DNA from: Treponema maltophilum ATCC 51939
GTDB lineage: Bacteria > Spirochaetota > Spirochaetia > Treponematales > Treponemataceae
DNA: 64,000 nt
Assembly: GCF_000413055.1 (NCBI RefSeq)
Contig: NZ_KE332518.1
Coordinates: 1,489,583-1,553,582, forward strand
Direction of reading: 5' to 3'
Positions 7,628 to 15,674 of this stretch are shown in pieces. Within the stretch, counting starts at the first letter, position 1. Every line of letters starts with the position of its first letter. The notes beneath the pieces were generated by a model. That model searched no databases and had not been told where the DNA came from. It was given only the letters and a program-made list of their open reading frames with translations. A program made the position numbers and the translations under genes.

Positions 7628-8053
7628 TTATCGGGCCGTTTTAACCGTTTCGTACGGCCAATCCGTGATGCCGCCGAAGTTGTAAATTGCGGTATAGCCG
7701 AGGTTTGCAAGCTTTTGCGATGCGGCGCGGCTTCGCGCTCCCGAACGGCAGTACACCAAGATTTCGGCATTTAAATCGGGAAGAGCTGCGGGACGTTCGG
7801 AGCCGATCGTTTCGTTCGGAATAAGAACGGCGTTCGGAATATGGTCTTCGTCGTATTCGCTTTTCGTGCGCACGTCGACAATGACGACCGGCCGGCCGCT
7901 GTCCATGCGCTTTTTTGCTTCCTGAGCGCTGATGGTATAAAAAGTATTTTTAGTTTGCATAACAGTTCCTTTTGCTCCTGCGGCAAATGCGCAGGCGGCT
8001 GAGAAGAGTAAAAGAAGGGGCAGTATTTTAAGCGCAATTTCAAAACGTTTCAT
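7628..8053 (-). CDS. Exported single-domain rhodanese
   Basis: A 141-residue protein: signal peptide of about 25 residues (MKRFEIALKILPLLLLFSAACAFA) followed by one rhodanese domain with the active-site loop CRSGARS, whose first cysteine carries the persulfide. Acting outside the cytoplasmic membrane, such proteins handle sulfane sulfur or serve as sulfur carriers; the exact partner is unknown. A cysteine inside the signal (SAAC) could be a poor lipobox, so lipidation cannot be excluded. The start overlaps the stop of the upstream epimerase gene by four bases (ATGA), showing translational coupling. Confidence 0.85.
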   Translation of the reverse strand: MKRFEIALKILPLLLLFSAACAFAAGAKGTVMQTKNTFYTISAQEAKKRMDSGRPVVIVDVRTKSEYDEDHIPNAVLIPNETIGSERPAALPDLNAEILVYCRSGARSRAASQKLANLGYTAIYNFGGITDWPYETVKTAR

Positions 8054-9297
8054 ACAGACTGTTTCTCCGTTTTTTTATTCAGTTTTTCGAGCAGAGCCGC
8101 CCCTTCCATGTACATGCGGGGAATATGAAAGGGGCCCTTATACATATTGCCCTTAAGCGGCGTTGCAAGCGTGCCGTCGCGGTGAAAATAGCCGTAGCAT
8201 TCGCCGTATTTTGCGTCGGGGAAGCGCTCGTGAAAATAGTTGTGGGCGCATACAAAGCGGTCTTTATATTTTTTGCGGCCGGTTATTGTATATGCGTACA
8301 GCGAGGCGATAACCGCTTCGTTTTGCGGCCACCAGAATTTCATATCCTGCCAGTATTCGCTGAGGCTTTTGTTGTCGATGTCGCGGAAGTAGATAATGCC
8401 GCCGTATTTTTTATCCCAGCCGCGCTCCCACATCCAGTCGAACATATCGACGCCCAGTTTTTGCAGTTCCGTGTCGCCGCGTTCGAGTCCTTCTTTCATC
8501 ATAAACCACGCGCCTTCTATCGCATGGCCCGGATTTAAAAGACGCCCTTCAAAATGATCGCGCTGAACGGAACCGTCGCTCGCGCACTGTTCGAGTACGG
8601 CCTTTAAGTCGGGACGGATAAAATAGGTTTTAATTTCGTTCAACAGCGCGTCCATGTATTCGGTACAAAAGGCTTCCCCGTCCATATTGAAGTGCCGAAC
8701 GGCGGCGCGCAATTCGGCGGCGGTGTTCAATAAAATCATCGGAACCCCGAAGCCGCGCGAACGTGCATTCGTTTGATCGAATTTGGGAATAAGTAAGCCC
8801 GGCTGCGTGCGGATACGCTCGATTTTTTTCAACAAGTCGAAGGCTTTTTGCACGTATTCTTTTTTACCGGATGCCCGTCCGTATGAGGCAAAGCCGATGA
8901 CGGCGAATGCTTCACTGAAAAAATAGCGCAGACGTTTGATAACGGGCTTTCCGTCCTTTGTAAGGCGAAAATACATTCTGCCGTCGGATCCGTCGGTACA
9001 GTATTTTTCGATAAAATCGGCAAGCGAACGGCAGGCGTCCAAATATTCCGGATGTTTTTCGCCGTATGAACTTGTCGCCATATAGGCTTGCGCGAATGTC
9101 CACAACGCGCGCCCTTGAAACCACACCGATTTATCGGTTTCCAAAATGTTTCCGTCCCGGTCCAAACCGGTGTATATGCCGCCGTGAACCGGATCCATAC
9201 CGTATTTGAGCCAAAACGGCAACACGGAATCGGTAAGGCTTCGGCGGTACAGCGGAATAAGTTTTTTGGGATTGAATTCTTCTATCGTGTTACGCAT
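8050..9297 (-). CDS. AGE-family sugar 2-epimerase
   Basis: A 415-residue protein of the N-acylglucosamine 2-epimerase/cellobiose 2-epimerase (AGE) superfamily, an (alpha/alpha)6 barrel. Family signatures include DPVHGGIYTGLD near the N-terminus, WFQGRALWTFA, the histidine-bearing NPGHAIEGAW motif and WWPQNEAV. It would interconvert sugars at C2, such as N-acetylglucosamine and N-acetylmannosamine or mannose and glucose; the substrate is not clear. I start it at ATG 9297. An in-frame TTG 13 codons upstream coincides with the -35 box of a promoter and is unlikely to be used. It leads an operon with the rhodanese and TatD genes. Confidence 0.85.
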   Translation of the reverse strand: MRNTIEEFNPKKLIPLYRRSLTDSVLPFWLKYGMDPVHGGIYTGLDRDGNILETDKSVWFQGRALWTFAQAYMATSSYGEKHPEYLDACRSLADFIEKYCTDGSDGRMYFRLTKDGKPVIKRLRYFFSEAFAVIGFASYGRASGKKEYVQKAFDLLKKIERIRTQPGLLIPKFDQTNARSRGFGVPMILLNTAAELRAAVRHFNMDGEAFCTEYMDALLNEIKTYFIRPDLKAVLEQCASDGSVQRDHFEGRLLNPGHAIEGAWFMMKEGLERGDTELQKLGVDMFDWMWERGWDKKYGGIIYFRDIDNKSLSEYWQDMKFWWPQNEAVIASLYAYTITGRKKYKDRFVCAHNYFHERFPDAKYGECYGYFHRDGTLATPLKGNMYKGPFHIPRMYMEGAALLEKLNKKTEKQSV

Positions 9298-9309
9298 ATC
9301 GGCTTTTAC

Positions 9310-9336
9310 GGTATAACAAGGACTCGGCTTTGTCAA
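9310..9336 (-). promoter_or_regulatory. Probable promoter of the epimerase-rhodanese-tatD unit
   Basis: On the minus strand TTGACA (9331-9336) is followed after 15 bases by TATACC (9310-9315). The -35 match is perfect but the spacing is short, so strength is uncertain. The predicted leader is only a few bases to a dozen bases long before ATG 9297. Confidence 0.4.
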
Positions 9337-9398
9337 GATAGGGATTCGACAGGCGGGGATTCGACATTATGGATGAAACTTGTAATTATCGAAACCAA

Positions 9399-10214
9399 TT
9401 AATTAATCGCTTCCACCTCTTCTTTGGAAAGGCCGGTCATTTCACAAATTTCAGTAATCGAGTAATTATGAGCACGCATCAATTTTGCCGTTTCAAGTTT
9501 TGTTTGGTATGCGCCGTCGGCAAAGCCTTGTTGGATTCCTTGTGCAATGCCTTCGTTTCGGCCCTCTTCCCGCGCGTCCATTTCGAACCCCGACATAAAG
9601 CGGTATTCTTGCCGTGCCTGTTCGTTGTGTTTTACTGCCTGTATCATCGTTTCTATCCTCCCTGTGTATTCGGTATTCACCGTTCCCTTCTTGACATACT
9701 CCAAAAAACCTTTCAGTTCCGCGTCTTCGGCTTTTCTAAAGGCTTGTGCATTTATTATAACCTTTTTTGTCCCGTCGCGTAAGGGTGTTTGCCGGTCTTC
9801 AAGGCAAATATTTTCAAATGTGTAAAGGGGCTTGTCGTTCCCGATAGCATCGAATAAGCACATAAAGATGATATAACTGTCGTTTAATGCTTTGTAGTGG
9901 GCACCCTTGTCTAAGAATGCGATGTCAATTGTCGCCTGATAATACCTCATGCGTTTCGGAAGATTATACTCATTGCTTACTTGCATTTCTATATCGTAAG
10001 ATTTACCGGCTTCGTCTTTGACCAGAATATCCAAACGTACCGATTTTGCTTCAATGCCGGTTGTCACGCTGTTTTGCGGCGACAGGTAGACAATTTTCCC
10101 GATTTTATCTGACAAGATCATTTCGAGAAATTGCTTGCAAATACTTTCATCCTGCATAATTTTACAAAACATAAAGTCATCGGCAATGGTTAAGTCGTCA
10201 AAGTGTTTTCTCAT
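9399..10214 (-). CDS. Rpn-family PD-(D/E)XK nuclease (transposase-like)
   Basis: A 271-residue member of the Rpn recombination-promoting nuclease/PD-(D/E)XK transposase family. The N-terminus MRKHFDDLTIADDFMFCKIM, the core SVRLDILVKDE and the nuclease motif YDIEMQ are typical, as is the C-terminal helix-turn-helix-like tail ITEICEMTGLSKEEVEAI. Family members cut DNA and promote recA-independent recombination. ATG 10214 is preferred over the GTG four codons earlier because GGTGGAGGTG, the ribosome-binding site, overlaps that region. It is intact, unlike the other Rpn gene in this window, and belongs to a different subgroup. It is flanked upstream by a copy of the palindromic repeat. Confidence 0.85.
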   Translation of the reverse strand: MRKHFDDLTIADDFMFCKIMQDESICKQFLEMILSDKIGKIVYLSPQNSVTTGIEAKSVRLDILVKDEAGKSYDIEMQVSNEYNLPKRMRYYQATIDIAFLDKGAHYKALNDSYIIFMCLFDAIGNDKPLYTFENICLEDRQTPLRDGTKKVIINAQAFRKAEDAELKGFLEYVKKGTVNTEYTGRIETMIQAVKHNEQARQEYRFMSGFEMDAREEGRNEGIAQGIQQGFADGAYQTKLETAKLMRAHNYSITEICEMTGLSKEEVEAIN

Positions 10215-10226
10215 ATGCACCTCCAC

Positions 10227-10510
10227 CCTTATTATAGGTGCCGACTGATGAAAAAACAGAAAATAAGATTATATTACACGTACCGTAGAACTTGTAAAGA
10301 TATCCACCCGCACACAAAAAGACCGCCTTCAGAGCCGGAGCTTTGTCCGGCTTGGGACAGTCAGACTAATTTAATTCCCGGTACGGATGCCCGGAACGCT
10401 GTAAGTCTTGCGAGTTTGCGGAGCAAACTCGGATTGAAAAGTGCACTCAGGAGGTGCTCTTTTCAACCCGTAGCAGCCGAACCTTATCGTATGCCGTGTT
10501 CAAACCATTA
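10227..10510. repeat. Intergenic palindromic repeats between the Rpn gene and the lipoprotein gene
   Basis: I see no gene here. An AGCCGGA/TCCGGCT stem lies near 10340-10362. The clearest element is a pair of adjacent hairpins: CGAGTTTGC-GGAG-CAAACTCG (10411-10431) and an 11-base stem with one mismatch, GAAAAGTGCAC/GTGCTCTTTTC (10436-10446 and 10454-10464). The same pairing of a CGAGTTT hairpin with a longer variable hairpin is seen at 4801-4863. Confidence 0.55.
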
Positions 10511-11923
10511 TTACCGTGGGGTAACGCAAATGCCGCGAGCTTTCCCCTTGTCTGTGCTGAGTTTGTGCTCGATAACGGTGCCGTCTGCGGTAATATGCCA
10601 CCACACGGGTTTTTCGTCGCCGTCGAATACTGTGCCTGCCGCAAAAAGATCGTTCCCTGCAGCACAGAGTGCGAACACTTCACTCGTATCGGCGGAAAGT
10701 TCTTTATGCAGAAAGGCGTTTGTCCCTTCAATCTTCCATACGGCGGCTTTGCCGGCCGTCGTTATTCCCGCAGCATAGACTGTACCTTCCGAAGCGCACA
10801 ATTTATAGCCCTCTTTGAAGCCCGGCACGGTAATGGGGGTAAAGGTTGCACCGTCTACTTTCCAAAGATTTCCCCCTGCAACATAGACCGAAGTACCCGC
10901 CGTACACACACCGTAAGAAGCGTCGGCTCCTTCAAGTCCCAATTCCGTTTCGCTTACCGTGCCCGTATCGGGCTTTGTCCACAAACAAACGGTATCGTTG
11001 CTGCCTATCCGTTTAATACCTGCTACGTACAATTCTCCTGTACCGGGGCACAGAGACAGGGCGACCGCATAGGTTATTGTGGAATTCATTTCGCACAAAA
11101 AGATTTGGACGGGATTTGCAGGATCGCTGATGTCGGTAAGGCTTGCACCTTTATTGTTGTAATCCTTATATGTGTAGCCGACGGCAAAAAGCTTTCCGTT
11201 ATGAGAGGCAATATCAAACGCATCGCTGTCACGGATTGCACTGATCCAGTACAAGGTGCCGTCTTTTTTCCATGCGAGCGGACGGGGTGCACCATTGGCA
11301 AATTCGTAGCCTGCAACGTACACGTCTTTTCCTTGCGCGCATATTGCCTCCGGATAGACTGTATTGGGCGCAGCTTCGTATGCGTTCAGTTGAGTGCGCA
11401 TGCCGTTTTTCCACACATAGGCTTCGTCATTGCTTGTTCCGCACACATACACGTCGACCGGGGCGGTTTTAAAATACACGGCGATAGTTGCGTCCGCCGC
11501 TACCGCGTGGCTGTACGTTGCGTTCGTTCCTGCCGCGGCAATATCGGTACCGCCTGCCGTCCATTTTTCCACCGCGTAGTATTCGTTTGCGGGCGTTGCG
11601 GTAAACTCAACTGTTTTACCCTCTTCCACCAAGTCTCCCGTGTGGATTTCGGTGCCGTCGACTGTCGCTTTGAGCGTGCCGCCCGTGCCGTCCACTCTGA
11701 ACGTTACGGCATGTTTCGGAGTGGGCACTGGCGGTGTCGGCTTACTTCCGCCCGCATTGTTCGAGCAGGTAGTAAAAAGTAACGATGCCGCAAGAACGAC
11801 AAGTACTGTAAGCGCGGCGACGACAGGGTTTTTCGGCTTTGCGGAACACGCAGCCGACTTAGAGGAGGTTTGTCTTACCCCCCCCCCCCGTACACTTTTG
11901 TACACAGTCTCAAACAGTTCCAT
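10511..11923 (-). CDS. Phase-variable lipoprotein with a repeat fold and a G12 tract
   Basis: A 470-residue predicted lipoprotein. After an unusually long basic N-region, a hydrophobic stretch ends in LLFTTC (C53), a relaxed spirochete-type lipobox. Residues about 70-150 resemble a divergent InlB B-repeat/Flg_new_2 domain (GTLKATVDG, VEFTATPANEYYAVEKW). The remainder shows about seven repeats with DVYVAG or LFAAG strands and W-K pairs, suggesting a beta-propeller. The start ATG 11923 has an AGGAGG ribosome-binding site. Twelve consecutive G residues on the coding strand (11878-11889) encode R12-G15, upstream of the hydrophobic segment, so gain or loss of one G would switch the protein off. 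The ligand is unknown. Confidence 0.75.
   Translation of the reverse strand: MELFETVYKSVRGGGVRQTSSKSAACSAKPKNPVVAALTVLVVLAASLLFTTCSNNAGGSKPTPPVPTPKHAVTFRVDGTGGTLKATVDGTEIHTGDLVEEGKTVEFTATPANEYYAVEKWTAGGTDIAAAGTNATYSHAVAADATIAVYFKTAPVDVYVCGTSNDEAYVWKNGMRTQLNAYEAAPNTVYPEAICAQGKDVYVAGYEFANGAPRPLAWKKDGTLYWISAIRDSDAFDIASHNGKLFAVGYTYKDYNNKGASLTDISDPANPVQIFLCEMNSTITYAVALSLCPGTGELYVAGIKRIGSNDTVCLWTKPDTGTVSETELGLEGADASYGVCTAGTSVYVAGGNLWKVDGATFTPITVPGFKEGYKLCASEGTVYAAGITTAGKAAVWKIEGTNAFLHKELSADTSEVFALCAAGNDLFAAGTVFDGDEKPVWWHITADGTVIEHKLSTDKGKARGICVTPR
11878..11889. repeat. C12/G12 homopolymer inside a lipoprotein gene
   Basis: Twelve cytosines on the plus strand, twelve guanines on the coding strand, within codons 12-16 of the lipoprotein gene. 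The frame is open at this length. Such tracts mutate by slipped-strand mispairing and act as on/off switches of surface proteins in many host-associated bacteria. Confidence 0.85.
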
Positions 11924-11967
11924 AAAAACCTCCTCATAGTTCATACGGCGAGATACCGTACCTGATA

Positions 11968-11999
11968 TACATTATAATGTACCTTTGAGCAAAAAACAA
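11968..11999 (-). promoter_or_regulatory. Promoter and operator-like palindrome of the lipoprotein gene
   Basis: On the minus strand TTTGTT (11994-11999) is followed after 17 bases by TATAAT (11971-11976). The -10 box lies inside a perfect 14-base palindrome, TACATTATAATGTA (11968-11981), which is a candidate repressor site. The leader before ATG 11923 would be about 40 bases. Confidence 0.45.
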
Positions 12000-12044
12000 A
12001 TTTTTTAGTTGAATATTGAGTTTTCCGGATTTACCTGTTTGAGT

Positions 12045-13850
12045 TCAGTCCGACTTTGTTTTCAAAACGGCTAAAAAGGCGCTTTGCGGCAGTTCCACAT
12101 CGCCGACCATTTTCATGCGCTTTTTACCTTCTTTTTGCTTTTCGAGCAGTTTGCGCTTGCGCGTAACATCTCCGCCGTAGCATTTTGCAAGCACGTCTTT
12201 GCGCAAGGCGTTCACCGTTTCGCGCGCGATGATTTGCCCGCCGATTGCACCCTGAATCGCGATTTTGAATTGGCGGCGGCTGATTTCTTCTTTCAGCTGT
12301 TCGCACACGGTACGCGCACGCTCAATGGCGCTTCCCTTAAACACGAGAAGCGACAGGGCGTCCACCTTATTGCCGTTAATCAATATGTCGACCTTTACCA
12401 AGTCCGTATCTTTGTAGTTCGTAACTTCGTAGTCGAACGATGCGTAGCCGCGGCTGTAGCTTTTTAAACGGTCGTAAAAGTCGAACAGCACTTCGGCAAG
12501 GGGCATTTCGTAGATGATTTCCACGCGCTTTTCGTCCAAATACTGCATGTTCGTCTGCACGCCGCGTTTTTCCGTGCACAGCGCCATAATCGAACCGAGG
12601 AATTCGGCAGGCGTTATAATCGACGCTTTTATGTACGGTTCCTGCGCACCGCGGATGGTGCCCGCATCCGGATAATCGGCCGGATTGTCTACAAAAACCT
12701 CGCTCCCGTTCGACAAGCTTACCTTGTAGCGCACGGAAGGCGCGGTAAAGATGACCGACTGGCCGAAGTCGCGCTCCAAACGCTCCTGCACTACTTCCAA
12801 ATGCAGCAAGCCCAAAAAGCCGCAGCGGAAGCCGTGCCCCAAAGCGAGCGACGAATCTTTTTCGTAGGTTAAACTCGCATCGTTCAGTTTAAGCTTTTCC
12901 ATGCTGTCGCGCAGTTCTTCGTAATCGTTCGTGTCCACCGGATATATCGACGAAAAAACAACGGGCTTTACTTCTTTAAAACCGGGAAGCACCGTGTCGG
13001 CCGGATTGTCGGCTAAGGTTACCGTATCGCCTACGCGCACGTCGGAAACGGTTTTTATGCCGGCAATTATATAACCGACATCGCCCTCGTACAAACCGTC
13101 GGTTTCTTCCAATTTGATTTTAAAGATGCCGGTGCTTTCCACCTTGTATTCGGAGCGCGAAGCCATAAAGCGGATTGTCTGTCCCGGCTTTATTGATCCG
13201 CCGAATATGCGAAGATGAACGACAACACCGCGGTACGGATCGTAGCGGCAGTCGAATACCAAAGCGCGCGTTTTTCCGCTCGGATCGTGAACGGGAGACG
13301 GAATGCGCTGTACAATCGCTTCGAACAAATCGTCTACGCCCTGTCCCGTTTTTGCCGACACAAGAACGGCCGATTCGGCATCGAGCCCCAAATCATGTTC
13401 TATTTGCTTTTTAACCGAAGGAATGTCGGCTGCCGGCAAATCGATTTTATTGATGACGGGAACTATTTCGAGGTTGTGCTCAAGCGCCAAATACATATTG
13501 GAAAGCGTTTGCGATTCGACGCCCTGCGACGCATCGACCAAAAGCAGGGCGCCTTCGCACGAAGCAATCGCGCGCGACACTTCATACGAAAAATCCACAT
13601 GTCCCGGCGTATCGACAAAATTCAGTTCATAGGTTTTGCCGTCTTTTGCCGTATACGGAATGGTTACCGCCTGGCTTTTTATCGTGATGCCGCGCTCGCG
13701 TTCTATGTCCATGTTGTCGAGTATTTGATTTTGGAACTGCCGATCGTCGATTATTCGCGCTTTTTGAATAAGGCGGTCGGAAAGGGTTGATTTACCGTGA
13801 TCTATGTGCGCAACGATACAAAAGTTGCGTTTTTGCTGCAAATCGATCAT
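12045..13850 (-). CDS. lepA: Elongation factor 4 (LepA) GTPase
   Basis: A 601-residue translational GTPase of the usual LepA length. G1 is AHIDHGKST (about residues 14-22), the switch region contains ERERGITIKSQ, G3 is DTPGHVDF and G4 is NKID. The LepA-specific C-terminal domain, ending in QKEGKKRMKMVGDVELPQSAFLAVL, is present. EF4 acts on stalled or misassembled ribosomes. The start follows the serine protease gene by 12 bases with only a weak ribosome-binding site, suggesting translational coupling. It is the last gene of a long minus-strand unit. Confidence 0.97.
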   Translation of the reverse strand: MIDLQQKRNFCIVAHIDHGKSTLSDRLIQKARIIDDRQFQNQILDNMDIERERGITIKSQAVTIPYTAKDGKTYELNFVDTPGHVDFSYEVSRAIASCEGALLLVDASQGVESQTLSNMYLALEHNLEIVPVINKIDLPAADIPSVKKQIEHDLGLDAESAVLVSAKTGQGVDDLFEAIVQRIPSPVHDPSGKTRALVFDCRYDPYRGVVVHLRIFGGSIKPGQTIRFMASRSEYKVESTGIFKIKLEETDGLYEGDVGYIIAGIKTVSDVRVGDTVTLADNPADTVLPGFKEVKPVVFSSIYPVDTNDYEELRDSMEKLKLNDASLTYEKDSSLALGHGFRCGFLGLLHLEVVQERLERDFGQSVIFTAPSVRYKVSLSNGSEVFVDNPADYPDAGTIRGAQEPYIKASIITPAEFLGSIMALCTEKRGVQTNMQYLDEKRVEIIYEMPLAEVLFDFYDRLKSYSRGYASFDYEVTNYKDTDLVKVDILINGNKVDALSLLVFKGSAIERARTVCEQLKEEISRRQFKIAIQGAIGGQIIARETVNALRKDVLAKCYGGDVTRKRKLLEKQKEGKKRMKMVGDVELPQSAFLAVLKTKSD

Positions 13851-13862
13851 TGCGCCATTCTA

Positions 13863-15674
13863 TTAGAAAAAATAAAGACTGTCCAGAGGCGCATACAGGG
13901 CAAGGCCGACTTCAAGATAGCCGCTTTTGCGCTTTTTTGTGTACAGTTCGGCATACAGGGCGCGGTCCTCTTCAAAGAGCCGCGTTTTAAGTATTTCCAC
14001 CGGATCGTGCACCGAAAAACCCGATTCGTCGGCACTGCTGCCTTTTATAATCGATTGTACCGAAAACCTGCGTTTATTGCCGACCGAAGCAGGAACGAGT
14101 TCCATGCCGAACAGCGGATAAAACATGCGGTATTCGCTTTCGCGCTCGTAAATGTATTTTCCCGGATATTCGGGCCGCTCGTCACAATACACCAAAACGT
14201 TTCCGTCCGAATATCGTGTGCTATCGGCGGCTGCGACGGAATCGCGCGCAGTGCCATCTTTTTTCAGCAAGGGTCTGCGGTACGAAACGCGCGCAAGAGA
14301 AAACGGCGCGCAGCCGATAAGGTACTGTTGCAGTTCTTCAATCGAGCGCACGGCTTTGCCGTTTACGGCCGTAACAATGTCGTTCGCGCAAAGCCCCGCA
14401 TAATCGGCCGAACCGCCGGGGGCTGCGTAAAGGATTTGAACGCCCTGCCCTTCGGTGTCTGAAGGATTTTTTTTGTACGTACGCCCGTAGGCGCCGATCC
14501 ACGCATGTTTTGTTTCGCCCGAAGCATACAGCCGGTTTAAAACGGTTTTAAGATATTCGACCGGAACGGCAAAATTCAATCCCTGATAATTGAGTAAGCC
14601 GGCAAACACGACGCCCTGTACTTCGCCTTCAGCGTTTACAAGCGGGCCGCCGGAGTTCCCCGAATTGACCGCGGCGTCGATCTGTATAACCGACACCGTA
14701 GACAAAAGGTTGCGGTCGAACGACGACACGATGCCCGAGGTAATGGTACTTTCCAAACCGGCCGGAGAGCCTATAGCGTAAATGCGCTCGCCGATGGAAA
14801 GGTTTTCGGAAGAGCCGAGCGTAAATACGTAGGGCGGTTTTATTTCGGTTTTGAGCAAAGCCAAGTCGAGGGTTTTGTCCCAGCCGACAACCCTCGCGGG
14901 AATGCGCGTATCCGGATCCGAGGCGAGTTTTATATACAATTTGCCGTAGCCTTCGTAGGTCGGGTCGACCAAATCCGCGATAACGTGATGGTTCGTTACG
15001 ATGTAGCCGCGCTCATCGATAAAAAACCCCGAACCGATGACGCGCGAGGCAAAGCCCATACCCTTTTGGACTTTTACGCCCAAATCGACCCACACGGTTA
15101 CGCAGCCTTGAATAAAATCGCGGACAGTGTTTGCCTCCGCTTCCCTTTGCTTTTGCTCCGAAACTTTTTCCCGCGGCGAAAGCCGGGCAAGACCGTTAAA
15201 CTTATCCTGCGCGGCGGCGCAATCGGCGGCAAAACTTCCGGCATTTTCAAACGGAAAGCTCGTCGCCGCATACACGGTTTGCAGGCTTTTTCCCAAACGC
15301 GCCGCTTGAGCCCAATTTTCATTTTTGAACGCATCGTAAAAGGCTTCTTCGGTATGCGCGGCGCACTCTTTGAACAGAGTTTCGGCGCGGTTTAAAAAGG
15401 GAGCGGTGCGGCATTCTTCGATAAGCAAAGCGGCGCGCCATAAAGCGTACACGGGCTTTTCTTTTTTTTTGTCCCGGATGCGCTCCAGTTCTTTATTGAA
15501 CACCTGCTCGTCGGTAAAATCCGGTTTGACATAAGCGATTTTATGTGAAGAAGCGCAGGAAATAAAAAGCGCGGGTATTACGCATAAAAGCACCGAAAGC
15601 AGCGCACAAAGCGCCGGCAGCCGGGCACTGTGCGTTTTTATGTTTTTGATTTTATTCGTACAACAATTCACCAA
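13863..15674 (-). CDS. Trypsin-like serine protease lipoprotein with PDZ domain
   Basis: A 603-residue exported protease of the DegP/HtrA (S1C) class. A lipoprotein signal ends in LFISC (C40). Residues about 45-190 form a helical extension not found in DegP. The protease domain has the triad H230 (TNHHVI), D270 (DLALLK) and S341 (NSGNSGGP). A PDZ-like domain follows (ILYAAPGGSADYAGLCANDIV), and a further C-terminal region of about 130 residues is specific to this group. It should degrade or refold envelope proteins in the periplasm. It overlaps the end of the upstream TPR gene by 23 bases. Confidence 0.88.
   Translation of the reverse strand: MVNCCTNKIKNIKTHSARLPALCALLSVLLCVIPALFISCASSHKIAYVKPDFTDEQVFNKELERIRDKKKEKPVYALWRAALLIEECRTAPFLNRAETLFKECAAHTEEAFYDAFKNENWAQAARLGKSLQTVYAATSFPFENAGSFAADCAAAQDKFNGLARLSPREKVSEQKQREAEANTVRDFIQGCVTVWVDLGVKVQKGMGFASRVIGSGFFIDERGYIVTNHHVIADLVDPTYEGYGKLYIKLASDPDTRIPARVVGWDKTLDLALLKTEIKPPYVFTLGSSENLSIGERIYAIGSPAGLESTITSGIVSSFDRNLLSTVSVIQIDAAVNSGNSGGPLVNAEGEVQGVVFAGLLNYQGLNFAVPVEYLKTVLNRLYASGETKHAWIGAYGRTYKKNPSDTEGQGVQILYAAPGGSADYAGLCANDIVTAVNGKAVRSIEELQQYLIGCAPFSLARVSYRRPLLKKDGTARDSVAAADSTRYSDGNVLVYCDERPEYPGKYIYERESEYRMFYPLFGMELVPASVGNKRRFSVQSIIKGSSADESGFSVHDPVEILKTRLFEEDRALYAELYTKKRKSGYLEVGLALYAPLDSLYFF

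Noticed and set aside
9298-9336. TTG start for the epimerase gene
   Set aside because: The TTG is the first half of a perfect TTGACA -35 box; ATG 9297 begins nearer the family N-terminus.
10454-11782. Long plus-strand open frame opposite the lipoprotein gene
   Set aside because: Cysteine/arginine-rich translation with no domain, typical of an antisense shadow; the minus strand has a ribosome-binding site, promoter and repeats.
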